From Bacteroidia bacterium (GTDB lineage Bacteria; Bacteroidota; Bacteroidia; Bacteroidales; Dysgonomonadaceae): 10,145 bases of DNA. Where the stretch lies: the NCBI GenBank assembly GCA_025999435.1, contig BNXH01000060.1, positions 1-10,145 of the forward strand, written 5' to 3'. Position 1 is the first letter of the stretch; each line of letters opens with the position of its first letter. Position numbers and translations under genes: made by a program. Positions 1 through 6,870 of the stretch are shown one piece after another. The notes under the pieces are model-generated. The model did not search any database. It was given only the letters and a program-made list of their open reading frames with translations, and had not been told where the DNA came from.

Positions 1-843
1 CCCAAATGTGGTGGGGATGACCATTATTGGAAGCAGGACAAGGAGCAATATGAGTGCAAGGGTTGTTGTACGCGCATAACCCTTAAAAGCGGTACAGTGA
101 TGCACAAATCCAAACTGCCATTTCGTTATTGGTTCATCGCTATTGATTTACTTACTTCCACGAAAAAGACATTTTCAGCCAAGGAGATTCAACGCCAGCT
201 GGGTCATAATCGGTATCAGCCTGTCTGGCACATGGTACACAAGATCCTTCAGGCGATGGGAAGAAGGGATGATGAGTACATCTTAGCCGGACGTATAGAG
301 CTGGATGAGGTCTATTTTTCCACCGAGACATCCGCTGCTGAAAAAGAAAAACCCCTCAAGCGTGGGCGTGGAAGCCAAAAGAAGACAAAGGTTCTTGTTC
401 AGGCAGAAAGTGAACTGGTGGAATTTTCGAAGGAAGGGCAAAAATCCCGTCGGGTAGGCTATTTAAAAATGAAAGTGATTGATGATTTGAAAAAGGAAAC
501 CATCACTAAAGTCGTTGGAGAGCTCACGGGCAATGTCACAGAAATGGACACGGATGCTTCGACCTCTTATGTCGACTTAAAGCATTTTGTCCCCAAGCAC
601 AACGCTCAGGTTATTCCCAAGGAGAAAGTGGGCGAGGTATTGACCTGGGTACACATCGCTATCAGTAACGCCAAAAGGCAACTGATAAACACCTTTCATG
701 ACATCAAGCCGGAGTTCCTGCAAAACTACTTGGACGAATTTTGCTACAAATTCAACCGGAGATATTTTGGAGAGGCTCTCTTTGGTAGATTGCTCATAGC
801 TTGCGTGAGCTATAAAAATGAGTTTAGGTATAAATACGGATAA
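1..843 (+). CDS. IS1595-family transposase, 5' end cut by window edge
   Basis: Frame 1 is open from the first base to the TAA at 841-843, giving 280 visible codons, so the gene starts outside the window; the GTG at 97 and ATG at 100 are internal codons, not the real start. The visible N-terminus has part of a zinc ribbon: a Cys at codon 3 and a CxxC at codons 19-22, the last half of the zf-IS1595 domain that binds DNA. The rest is the IS1595-type DDE domain: first Asp at about codon 102 in IELDEVY, second at about codon 185 in the TDAS segment, then HIAISNAKR at about codons 218-226, where Asn replaces the usual third acid. As I recall, part of this family uses such a DDN(K) triad. The end (LDEFCYKFNRRYF) is the typical IS1595 C-terminal motif. 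The protein would act in cut-and-paste transposition of its own element. The left end is outside the window and I could not recognise the right inverted repeat, which should lie within about 843-875. Family call is firm; whether the copy is active cannot be judged. Confidence 0.88.
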   Translation, partial: PKCGGDDHYWKQDKEQYECKGCCTRITLKSGTVMHKSKLPFRYWFIAIDLLTSTKKTFSAKEIQRQLGHNRYQPVWHMVHKILQAMGRRDDEYILAGRIELDEVYFSTETSAAEKEKPLKRGRGSQKKTKVLVQAESELVEFSKEGQKSRRVGYLKMKVIDDLKKETITKVVGELTGNVTEMDTDASTSYVDLKHFVPKHNAQVIPKEKVGEVLTWVHIAISNAKRQLINTFHDIKPEFLQNYLDEFCYKFNRRYFGEALFGRLLIACVSYKNEFRYKYG

Positions 844-875
844 TCATATAAAGTTTTTAAGTTATGGTTAGGTTT

Positions 876-1272
876 TTATTTTGCTTTTTGTTCTATGTTA
901 ACACTTGTGAAATAATTAGCATCCGATATGTATATATGTATTCTTCTGATTTCATTAGTCGTATTCTCCTTTACCGATACCTCCAACTTTTTAGCTGTTC
1001 TTTTTAGTTGAAACCATTCTCCTTCATAATAAAAATCTCCATTTCCATTTCCTTGTGACGGAAAATCTTCGACCGAAACGTTATTAACTGTTACGTAATC
1101 AATTACCCATTTTTCTCCTTTTGTCGTAATTTCCTGAGTGGATGCAGAATACCCAAAAACTAACCTTTTTGTTGATAACTTAATGGTATCATTCTGCTCT
1201 CCCTCTTTCCCATCACACGCGAATAAAAGTGCGCAGCATAAAATAAAAGCTGAATAAAAATTTCTGTTTCAT
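876..1272 (-). pseudogene. BACON-like lipoprotein, frameshifted in its signal peptide
   Basis: Reading the minus strand from the ATG at 1272-1270 gives MKQKF and then a stop after 19 codons. A different frame, with no stop until the TAA at 878-876, encodes the rest: a hydrophobic stretch, a lipobox (LLFAC followed by D), then about 110 residues of acidic/basic, beta-rich sequence. Removing one base, most simply one T from the T5 run at 1260-1256, joins both into a 131-residue lipoprotein with the modified Cys at residue 19. The body frame has no ATG, GTG or TTG that would leave a signal peptide, and it meets a stop (TGA) just upstream. The end of the body, with KLEVSVKENTTNEIRR and then ISDANYFTSVNIEQ, resembles the last strands of BACON-type beta-sandwich domains found in many surface lipoproteins of Bacteroidota. 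The product would be exported and lipid-anchored; its ligand is unknown. It sits 32 bp from the transposase stop, tail to tail, so the IS did not cut it. A recent inactivation, a slippage switch or a sequencing error are all possible. Confidence 0.72.
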
Positions 1273-1309
1273 AGCTATTTTGTTTAAGGTGTTGAAAATT
1301 ATTTATTCG

Positions 1310-1340
1310 TAAATATATCGAAATATATTAGAATCACAAA
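1310..1340 (-). promoter_or_regulatory. Putative Bacteroidota promoter of the lipoprotein gene
   Basis: On the minus strand TTTG (1340-1337) is followed after 19 bases by TATATTTA (1317-1310), a 7 of 8 match to the Bacteroidetes -7 box TAnnTTTG at a usual spacing. Transcription would start near 1304, leaving a leader of about 30 nt before the ATG at 1272. The good fit supports the idea that the broken lipoprotein gene was recently functional. Confidence 0.45.
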
Positions 1341-1400
1341 ATCAGAATAACATACAGGGCAACCTCATCAAAACTTTATTTCTGTCATTTCCATTTGTAG

Positions 1401-1422
1401 GGGCAGACCTGTGTGTTTACCC
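1401..1422. repeat. Short imperfect hairpin repeat, GGGCAGAC/GTTTACCC
   Basis: GGGCAGAC (1401-1408) and GTTTACCC (1415-1422) are imperfect inverted arms around a 6-base loop. It is GC-rich compared with the surrounding DNA and looks like the small mobile hairpins often scattered between bacterial genes. It lies inside the larger palindromic structure at 1379-1535. Copy number in the genome would decide whether it is a repeat family. Confidence 0.45.
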
Positions 1423-1452
1423 AAATAAAGAGATCCCAAAAGGTCTTTTACA

Positions 1453-1531
1453 CGTCATTGCGAAGGCGACACCCCGAAGCAATCCATTAACAATCAATGT
1501 CTTGATTTGCTTCGCCTCGTTCGTAATGACG
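1453..1531. repeat. REP/MITE-like imperfect palindrome (CGTCATTGCGAA ... GAAGCAATC type)
   Basis: The left arm starts CGTCATTGCGAA (1453-1464) and continues to CGAAGCAATCC at about 1475-1485. The right arm (1504-1531), read on the minus strand, starts CGTCATTACGAA and also contains GCGAAGCAAATC. The arms pair over most of their length around a loop of about 18 bases. Elements of this form are known as dispersed intergenic repeats in several phyla. An outer pair of arms, TTTCTGTCATT at 1379-1389 and its near complement at 1525-1535 (10 of 11 match), extends the structure to 157 bp. It lies just past the end of the DUF1801 gene, where its hairpin RNA could also end or stabilise that transcript. 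No protein is encoded in it. Confidence 0.6.
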
Positions 1532-1566
1532 GAAATTTCATTTTTTGGGGATACCTTCTTTCTCTG

Positions 1567-1932
1567 TTATTTTGACTTCAGGTTCCTTTCTATATTAAAT
1601 TTTACAATCTTTGTTATTAATTTCAGAGGTAGCGGCTTGTCCAAAGGGAGTTGCATTGCTCCTTTCGATGTTTTATAGGCCTCCATATCTTTGGAAAAGA
1701 CTTCGATTGCTTCTGCTCCCGGATATAGTCCTATATGTTTTTTATGCCCTGCGAAATGTATTAGATTTCCTTTCAGGTAAAAAGTCGGCATTCCCCAGCT
1801 TATTTTTTCAGTTGCTTCAGGCGCTCCTTTTTGTATTGCTTGACGTAGTTCTATCATAATTTTTTGGACATCTGCCGGGAAGTCGGCTATATATTCGTCA
1901 ATGCTTGTGGGTATTTTCTTATCTGTAGTCAT
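1567..1932 (-). CDS. DUF1801 (YdhG-like) small cytoplasmic protein
   Basis: A 121-residue protein of the DUF1801 family, in the size range usual for it. Family marks are SIDEYIADFP at residues 10-19, the core ISWGMPTFYLKGN (residues 44-56) followed by HIGLYPG (66-72), and the C-terminal KGAMQLPLDKPLP to IVKFN segment (90-113). Some members, such as Bacillus YdhG, were described as frataxin-like iron-binding proteins, but function across the family is unsettled and I would not call this one an iron chaperone. No signal peptide or membrane segment. I chose the ATG at 1932 because the family motif starts right after it; the in-frame ATG at 1989 would add 19 residues unlike the family and run into the promoter of the divergent nif3 gene. 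It is a single gene, divergent from nif3, with the palindromic repeat just downstream. Confidence 0.82.
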   Translation of the reverse strand: MTTDKKIPTSIDEYIADFPADVQKIMIELRQAIQKGAPEATEKISWGMPTFYLKGNLIHFAGHKKHIGLYPGAEAIEVFSKDMEAYKTSKGAMQLPLDKPLPLKLITKIVKFNIERNLKSK

Positions 1933-1988
1933 GTTGTTGAAATGAAAATGTTTAGGATGTAATGATACTAAACATTCAATTAAAATCA

Positions 1989-1996
1989 TAACTTTG
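1989..1996 (+). promoter_or_regulatory. Putative -7 box of the nif3 promoter
   Basis: TAACTTTG is an exact match to the Bacteroidetes TAnnTTTG -7 element. It would place the transcript start near 2002 and give a leader of about 15 nt before the ATG at 2017. I see no TTG-type -33 box at the expected distance, which is the weak point of this call. Confidence 0.45.
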
Positions 1997-2016
1997 ACAT
2001 AATAAAAAAGAATATC

Positions 2017-3111
2017 ATGAAAATAAAAGATATACTACATATTATAGAACAGGTTGCCCCTATTCCTTTGCAAGAAGAATTTGATAATAGCGGTGTTCAG
2101 ATAGGGGATGTCAACCAGGAGGCGAAAGGAGCGATTGTTTGCATCGATGTTACCGAATCGGTGGTCGATGAGGCTGTGTCTTTAGGTTGTAATCTTATTG
2201 TTTCGCACCACCCTTTAGCTTTCCGCGCGTTTAAATCTCTCACAGGAAAAAATTATGTAGAGCGATGTATGATGAAAGCGTGTAAACATGACATTGTGGT
2301 CTATGCCGCACATACCAATCTGGATAACGCGTCGCAGGGTATTAATCGGTATTTGGCCGATATGCTCAACTTGCAACATGTAAGGATTCTTGATCCTCAG
2401 AAAAATAAGTTGATAAAACTTGTGACATTCGTGCCTCACTCACATGCCGAGCTGGTGCGGAGTACCTTGTTCAATGCCGGGGCCGGGCATATAGGTAATT
2501 ACGATTCTTGTAGTTATAATGTGTCGGGTGAAGGTACTTTCAGAGCGGGCGATGGTTCGAATGCATTTGTTGGAGAAATAGATGAATTACATACTGAACC
2601 CGAAACCCGCATAGAAGTCATTCTTCCTGCGTACAAGCAATCAGAGGTACAACGGGCTTTGATTGCCGTGCATCCCTACGAGGAGCCGGCTTATGATTTC
2701 TATGCCCTTGAGAATATTTGGTCGGGAGCCGGTAGTGGAGTTGTGGGGACTTTGCCTGAAGAAATGGACGAGGAAGACTTTTTGTACCTGCTTAAGGATA
2801 CATTTAATCTGAAAACGATACAGCATTCTGCCATTCGGGGTAAAACCGTGCGCGATGTGGCTATTTGCAGCGGGAGTGGGGCTTTTCTTATTCCAAAAGC
2901 TATATCATATAGTGCGGATGTGTTTATAACCGGAGATGCTAAGTATAACGATTTTTATGATGTAGAAGATAAGTTGTTGCTTGCCGTGGTAGGGCATTAT
3001 GAATCAGAAATTTTCACAAAGAATATTTTTTTCGATATTATCTCGAAAAAATATCCTACCTTCGCGGTATATATGTCGGGATTCGATGTAAATCCTGTAA
3101 ACTATTTGTAA
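2017..3111 (+). CDS. Nif3-like dinuclear metal centre protein (YbgI/YqfO type)
   Basis: A 364-residue protein of the NIF3/GTP cyclohydrolase I type 2-like family, which forms toroidal hexamers with a two-metal site in each subunit. The metal ligands are visible: H64 and H65 in SHHPL, D103 in HTNLD, and H327 with E331 in GHYESE, the same i/i+4 spacing as in E. coli YbgI. It is about 110 residues longer than YbgI because of an inserted YqfO/PII-like domain at about residues 133-232, marked by GEGTFRAGDGSNAFVGEI and HPYEEPAYDFY. The segment GDAKYND (307-312) has Asn at 311 where many relatives have His. The protein should be cytoplasmic. The real substrate is not agreed in the literature; the old GTP cyclohydrolase name is weak. 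The zinc-ribbon gene follows 111 nt downstream on the same strand, a pairing common in Bacteroidota and other phyla, so both probably serve one process. A weak hairpin at 3117-3132 lies between them. Confidence 0.9.
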   Translation: MKIKDILHIIEQVAPIPLQEEFDNSGVQIGDVNQEAKGAIVCIDVTESVVDEAVSLGCNLIVSHHPLAFRAFKSLTGKNYVERCMMKACKHDIVVYAAHTNLDNASQGINRYLADMLNLQHVRILDPQKNKLIKLVTFVPHSHAELVRSTLFNAGAGHIGNYDSCSYNVSGEGTFRAGDGSNAFVGEIDELHTEPETRIEVILPAYKQSEVQRALIAVHPYEEPAYDFYALENIWSGAGSGVVGTLPEEMDEEDFLYLLKDTFNLKTIQHSAIRGKTVRDVAICSGSGAFLIPKAISYSADVFITGDAKYNDFYDVEDKLLLAVVGHYESEIFTKNIFFDIISKKYPTFAVYMSGFDVNPVNYL

Positions 3112-3222
3112 TCAAGCGGAGATATACTCCCGTTTATTACGGATGATGTAGTAAGAAGATAGAAGACTATCGGATTACTGCATTTTTTTATAATAATTTT
3201 AATAACTCTCAATCATATAATT

Positions 3223-3978
3223 ATGGCTAAAAAACAAATTGATAAAGAAGTTACGGTAGAAGAAAAGTTGACAACTTTGTACTCTCTACAACAAAAACTT
3301 TCTGAAATAGACAATATTAAGATTCTTCGAGGAGAACTTCCTCTGGAAGTTGGAGATCTTGAAGATGAGATTATTGGTCTGGAAACCCGTATAAAAAAAT
3401 ACGAAGCAGAACTAAAAGAAGCCGATACAGCTGTATCGCATCAAAAACAGAAGGCAAAAGACAGTTCTTTGAAAATCGAAAAATACAAAGAGCAATTGGA
3501 TAACGTGCGTAATAACCGTGAGTTCGATCATCTGAGCAAAGAAATAGAATTCGAAACGCTTGAAATAGAATTATCAGAAAAACGTACCCGTGAATTTTCT
3601 CAAGAATCGAAAAATCTCACTGAACAGATCGAAAAAAGTAAGACTTTCCTGAGTGAACGTTCAGAAGATCTTGCTCAAAAGAAAGCGGAACTGGAAAGTA
3701 TAGTGTCTGAAACCAGACAGCAGGAGGAGCAACTTCGCGACGAAGTGAAAGATATAGAAGCCGAAGTAGAACCTCGTTTGTTGCATGCGTTTAAACGTAT
3801 ACGTAAGAGCGCCCGCAATGGTTTGGCGGTTGTATGTATCGAGCGTGGCGCTTGTGGGGGATGTTTTAATAAAATACCACCTCAAAAGCAAATGGATATA
3901 AAAATCGGCAAAAAAATTATTGTTTGCGAATATTGCGGACGTATCATGATTGATCCGGAACTTATCGGAGCAGATTGA
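3223..3978 (+). CDS. Coiled-coil protein with C-terminal C4 zinc ribbon (CT398-like)
   Basis: A 251-residue protein. Residues about 10-185 are rich in Glu, Lys, Gln and Leu with heptad-like spacing and almost no Pro or Gly, so a long helical hairpin or coiled coil is expected. The C-terminal part has two knuckles, CGGC (C211, C214) and CEYC (C235, C238), that make a C4 zinc ribbon, preceded by ARNGLAVVCIERGACGGCF, typical of the family that includes Chlamydia CT398. Such proteins have been linked to RNA polymerase sigma-54 and type III secretion in Chlamydia, but a general role is unknown. It is soluble and cytoplasmic. It probably shares a transcript with nif3 (111-nt gap) and ends at the strong terminator at 4011-4048. 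No clear TTG/TAnnTTTG promoter was found in the gap. The start ATG at 3223 is preceded by an AT-rich stretch without Shine-Dalgarno, as is usual in this phylum. Confidence 0.87.
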   Translation: MAKKQIDKEVTVEEKLTTLYSLQQKLSEIDNIKILRGELPLEVGDLEDEIIGLETRIKKYEAELKEADTAVSHQKQKAKDSSLKIEKYKEQLDNVRNNREFDHLSKEIEFETLEIELSEKRTREFSQESKNLTEQIEKSKTFLSERSEDLAQKKAELESIVSETRQQEEQLRDEVKDIEAEVEPRLLHAFKRIRKSARNGLAVVCIERGACGGCFNKIPPQKQMDIKIGKKIIVCEYCGRIMIDPELIGAD

Positions 3979-4010
3979 TCTGAAAGAGCCGGATTTATAA
4001 TATATTATAA

Positions 4011-4048
4011 AATCGAAAAGGTTAAAGTTTTCCTTTTCGATTTTTTTT
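4011..4048 (+). terminator. Rho-independent terminator after the nif3/zinc-ribbon genes
   Basis: AATCGAAAAGG (4011-4021) pairs perfectly with CCTTTTCGATT (4032-4042) over 11 bp around a 10-base loop, and the 3' arm runs into eight Ts (4041-4048). It ends 33-70 nt after the zinc-ribbon stop and separates that transcript from nrdJ. Confidence 0.85.
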
Positions 4049-4104
4049 ATGTCTTTTCGGGAACATAATCGTTCTTTTGTTGTTTTACAAATAATGAGGT
4101 TTAT

Positions 4105-4188
4105 TTTTAAAATAGAAAACTTTTTCTTGTTTTTTATTTTATAAATTACTTATTATTAGGTGTTTTTGTTTTAAAATGGAAAACTTTT
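4105..4188 (+). repeat. Two near-identical 20-bp direct repeats in the nrdJ leader
   Basis: TTTTAAAATAGAAAACTTTT (4105-4124) and TTTTAAAATGGAAAACTTTT (4169-4188) differ at one base of 20 and start 64 bp apart, about six helix turns. Each holds the near-palindrome GAAAACTTTT. They lie 30-115 bp upstream of the proposed nrdJ promoter, as paired activator or repressor sites might. The sequence is simple A/T-rich DNA, so chance is possible. They do not resemble the NrdR box. The 339-bp gap (3979-4317) holds these repeats, the terminator before them and the promoter after them; I see no gene in it and no cobalamin riboswitch. Confidence 0.45.
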
Positions 4189-4217
4189 CATTTTGTTGAT
4201 AAAATATTATTGAAAAA

Positions 4218-4249
4218 TTTGCTTTGTTTGCTCTTATTCTATAATATTG
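4218..4249 (+). promoter_or_regulatory. Putative promoter of nrdJ
   Basis: TTTG (4218-4221) is followed after 20 bases by TAATATTG (4242-4249), a 7 of 8 match to the -7 box TAnnTTTG at normal spacing. The transcript would start near 4256 with a leader of about 60 nt. Confidence 0.45.
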
Positions 4250-4317
4250 TATAATGAAAAATATCGCAGGCTTTCCTTTGTAAAATCGAATGTAATTAAG
4301 CAAAAAATATAGAGTAA

Positions 4318-6861
4318 ATGGCACAGAAGGTTTACACTTTTGAAGAGGCATATAATGCCGCGTTGAATTATTTTAACGGAGATGAATTAGCCGCTAAGGT
4401 ATGGGTGAATAAGTATGCATTGAAAGATGCTTCGGGTAAAATTTATGAGCATTCACCGGAAGATATGCATTGGCGATTGGCTAACGAAATTGGCCGTGTA
4501 GAGGCGAAGTATAAAAATGGATTGACAGAAAAGGAGCTTTTCGGTTTGTTTGACCATTTTAAATATATCGTACCTCAGGGAAGCCCTATGACAGGTATAG
4601 GCAATAATTTTCAGATAGCTTCTTTGTCCAACTGCTTTGTGATCGGTCTTGATGGCCCGTCGGATTCTTATGGAGCAATTATTCGTATAGATGAAGAACA
4701 GGTTCAGCTTATGAAACGTCGCGGTGGAGTGGGGCACGACTTGTCTCATATCAGGCCTAAAGGTTCTCCTGTAAAGAATTCAGCCTTGACGTCCACAGGT
4801 TTGGTGCCATTCATGGAAAGATACTCGAATTCTACACGTGAGGTAGCACAAGATGGTCGTCGCGGGGCTTTGATGTTGAGCGTATCCATTAAGCACCCTG
4901 ATTCGGAATCTTTTATAGATGCCAAAATGATAGAAGGAAAAGTTACCGGGGCAAACGTTTCTGTAAGAATAGACGATGCATTTATGCAGGCAGTAGTCGA
5001 CGGAACACAATATGCCCAGCAATATCCGATCGACTCTTCCAGTCCGACTACAGTAAAAGATATTGACGCGACTGAATTGTGGAGAAAAATAGTCCATAAC
5101 GCGTGGAGTTCTGCTGAGCCCGGAGTTCTGTTCTGGGATACGATAATAAGAGAATCTGTTCCGGATTGTTATGCTGATTTAGGCTTTAAAACAATATCTA
5201 CAAACCCTTGCGGAGAGATACCTCTTTGTCCTTACGATAGTTGCCGTTTGCTTGCTATCAATTTATATTCATATGTCGTTAATCCGTTCAAAAAAGACGC
5301 GTATTTCGATTTTGAATTGTTTAAAAAACATGTAGCATTAGCTCAACGCATTATGGATGATATTATCGATCTGGAAACTGAGAAGATTGATATGATTATG
5401 GAAAAGATAGGCGCCGATCCGGAAACAAATGAAGTTAGAGGGCCGGAAAAACATCTTTGGGAAAAAATACGTAAAAAGACATTAGAGGGTCGTCGTACCG
5501 GAGTCGGTATAACAGCAGAAGGAGATATGATTGCGGCTATGGGGTTGCGTTATGGCACGGAAGAGGCAACAACGTTTGCGGAAGAAGTGCATCGCACATT
5601 GGCTTTAGCTGCTTACCGTTCATCTGTAGATCTGGCGAAAGAACGCGGCGCTTTTGAAATATATGATGCTGAAAGAGAAAAGGAGAACCCTTTCATAAAC
5701 CGTCTTGCTGAAGCTGATCCGCAATTATATAAGGATATGCAAAAATACGGACGTCGTAATATTGCCTGTCTGACAGTAGCGCCTACAGGTACTACAAGTC
5801 TGATGACGCAGTCTACATCGGGTATAGAGCCTGTTTTCCTGCCTGTATATAAGCGTCGTCGTAAAGTAAATCCGAATGATAAGGAAGTTCGTGTAGACTT
5901 TGTTGATGAGAACGGTGATTCCTGGGAAGAATATATTGTATTCCACCACAAGTTCGTTACATGGATGGAGAGTATGGGATATCCTACCGCTAAGCGTTAT
6001 ACAAACGAGGAAGTTGAAGCTATGGTAACCGAATCTCCGTATTACAAAGCAACATCGAATGATGTAGACTGGTTGCAGAAGGTAAAAATGCAAGGACGTA
6101 TACAAAAATGGGTGGATCATTCAATCAGTGTGACAATCAACCTTCCGTCCGATGCCTCGGAAGATTTGGTAAATGACCTCTATATAGAAGCATGGAAAAG
6201 TGGTTGTAAGGGTTGTACCGTTTATCGTGACGGCTCACGTGCCGGAGTATTGATTGCAGCCGATGATAAGAAGAAAGCGGAGGATTGCGAGGATTGTTAC
6301 GAACGTCCTCAGGTTGTAGTGGATCGTCCTCGTGAGCTGGTTGCCGATGTTATCAAATTCCAAAATAACAAGGAAAAATGGATCGCGTTTATCGGGTTGC
6401 TGGATGGTCGTCCTTACGAGGTCTTTACAGGATTGTCCGATGACGATGAAGGATTGATGTTGCCGAAGAATGTAAATCAGGGAGTCATTATTAAAACATT
6501 AAATGATGAAGGGCATCGTTCTTATGACTTCCAGTTCAAGAATAAAAGAGGTTATAAAACAACGATCGAAGGACTTAACAGTAAGTTCAATCCTGAATTT
6601 TGGAACTACGCCAAGCTAATATCCGGGGTATTGCGTTACGGTATGCCTATCGATCAGGTTGTCAAGTTGGTACAAGGTTTAGAATTGAATAGCGAAACTA
6701 TCAATACATGGAAGAATGGCGTTGAGCGTGCATTGAAGAAATACCTGCCGAACGATACTGAGGCTAAAGGCCAGAAATGTCCTGTTTGCGGTCTTGAAAC
6801 GCTTATTTATCAGGAAGGTTGTATGAAGTGTACAAATTGCGGAGCTTCTAAATGTGGATAA
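4318..6861 (+). CDS. nrdJ: Adenosylcobalamin-dependent (class II) ribonucleotide reductase
   Basis: An 847-residue class II ribonucleotide reductase, which turns ribonucleotides (probably diphosphates) into deoxyribonucleotides using a thiyl radical made with adenosylcobalamin, without oxygen. Active-site marks are C106 in LSNCF, the NPCGE loop (N296, thiyl Cys C298, E300) and the partner C309. C298 and C309 are 11 residues apart, as in the Thermotoga enzyme (C322/C333). The phosphate-binding PTGTTS is at 489-494. There is no N-terminal ATP cone: the barrel domain starts within about 90 residues, so the usual activity site is absent. After the barrel, residues about 668-800 look like the TSCPD-type domain of NrdJ proteins, and the tail has Cys at 821, 824, 835, 838, 841 and 846, which would bind zinc and re-reduce the active site. 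It is cytoplasmic and stands alone with its own promoter and no partner subunit, as expected for class II. Start ATG fits the family N-terminus. The paired repeats upstream may regulate it. Confidence 0.93.
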   Translation: MAQKVYTFEEAYNAALNYFNGDELAAKVWVNKYALKDASGKIYEHSPEDMHWRLANEIGRVEAKYKNGLTEKELFGLFDHFKYIVPQGSPMTGIGNNFQIASLSNCFVIGLDGPSDSYGAIIRIDEEQVQLMKRRGGVGHDLSHIRPKGSPVKNSALTSTGLVPFMERYSNSTREVAQDGRRGALMLSVSIKHPDSESFIDAKMIEGKVTGANVSVRIDDAFMQAVVDGTQYAQQYPIDSSSPTTVKDIDATELWRKIVHNAWSSAEPGVLFWDTIIRESVPDCYADLGFKTISTNPCGEIPLCPYDSCRLLAINLYSYVVNPFKKDAYFDFELFKKHVALAQRIMDDIIDLETEKIDMIMEKIGADPETNEVRGPEKHLWEKIRKKTLEGRRTGVGITAEGDMIAAMGLRYGTEEATTFAEEVHRTLALAAYRSSVDLAKERGAFEIYDAEREKENPFINRLAEADPQLYKDMQKYGRRNIACLTVAPTGTTSLMTQSTSGIEPVFLPVYKRRRKVNPNDKEVRVDFVDENGDSWEEYIVFHHKFVTWMESMGYPTAKRYTNEEVEAMVTESPYYKATSNDVDWLQKVKMQGRIQKWVDHSISVTINLPSDASEDLVNDLYIEAWKSGCKGCTVYRDGSRAGVLIAADDKKKAEDCEDCYERPQVVVDRPRELVADVIKFQNNKEKWIAFIGLLDGRPYEVFTGLSDDDEGLMLPKNVNQGVIIKTLNDEGHRSYDFQFKNKRGYKTTIEGLNSKFNPEFWNYAKLISGVLRYGMPIDQVVKLVQGLELNSETINTWKNGVERALKKYLPNDTEAKGQKCPVCGLETLIYQEGCMKCTNCGASKCG

Positions 6862-6870
6862 AAATAATAT

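Noticed and set aside
97..102. GTG at 97 or ATG at 100 as the transposase start
   Set aside because: The frame is open to base 1, and the codons before 97 encode zinc-ribbon cysteines, so the start is outside the window.
1933..1989. Longer start of the DUF1801 gene at 1989
   Set aside because: The extra 19 residues do not look like the family, and the ATG would touch the nif3 -7 box. The ATG at 1932 directly precedes the conserved part.
3117..3132. Hairpin CGGAGATATACTCCCG between nif3 and the zinc-ribbon gene as a terminator
   Set aside because: The stem is only about 5 bp with a bulge and no T-tract follows, so it is too weak to call.
4139..4351. 70-residue minus-strand ORF in the nrdJ leader
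   Set aside because: It overlaps the nrdJ start and promoter, has A/T-driven composition rich in Phe, Tyr and Ile, and no recognisable motif.
5613..6120. Minus-strand ORFs of 112 and 131 residues inside nrdJ
   Set aside because: They lie antisense to clearly conserved reductase sequence and show no family features; they are shadows of nrdJ.
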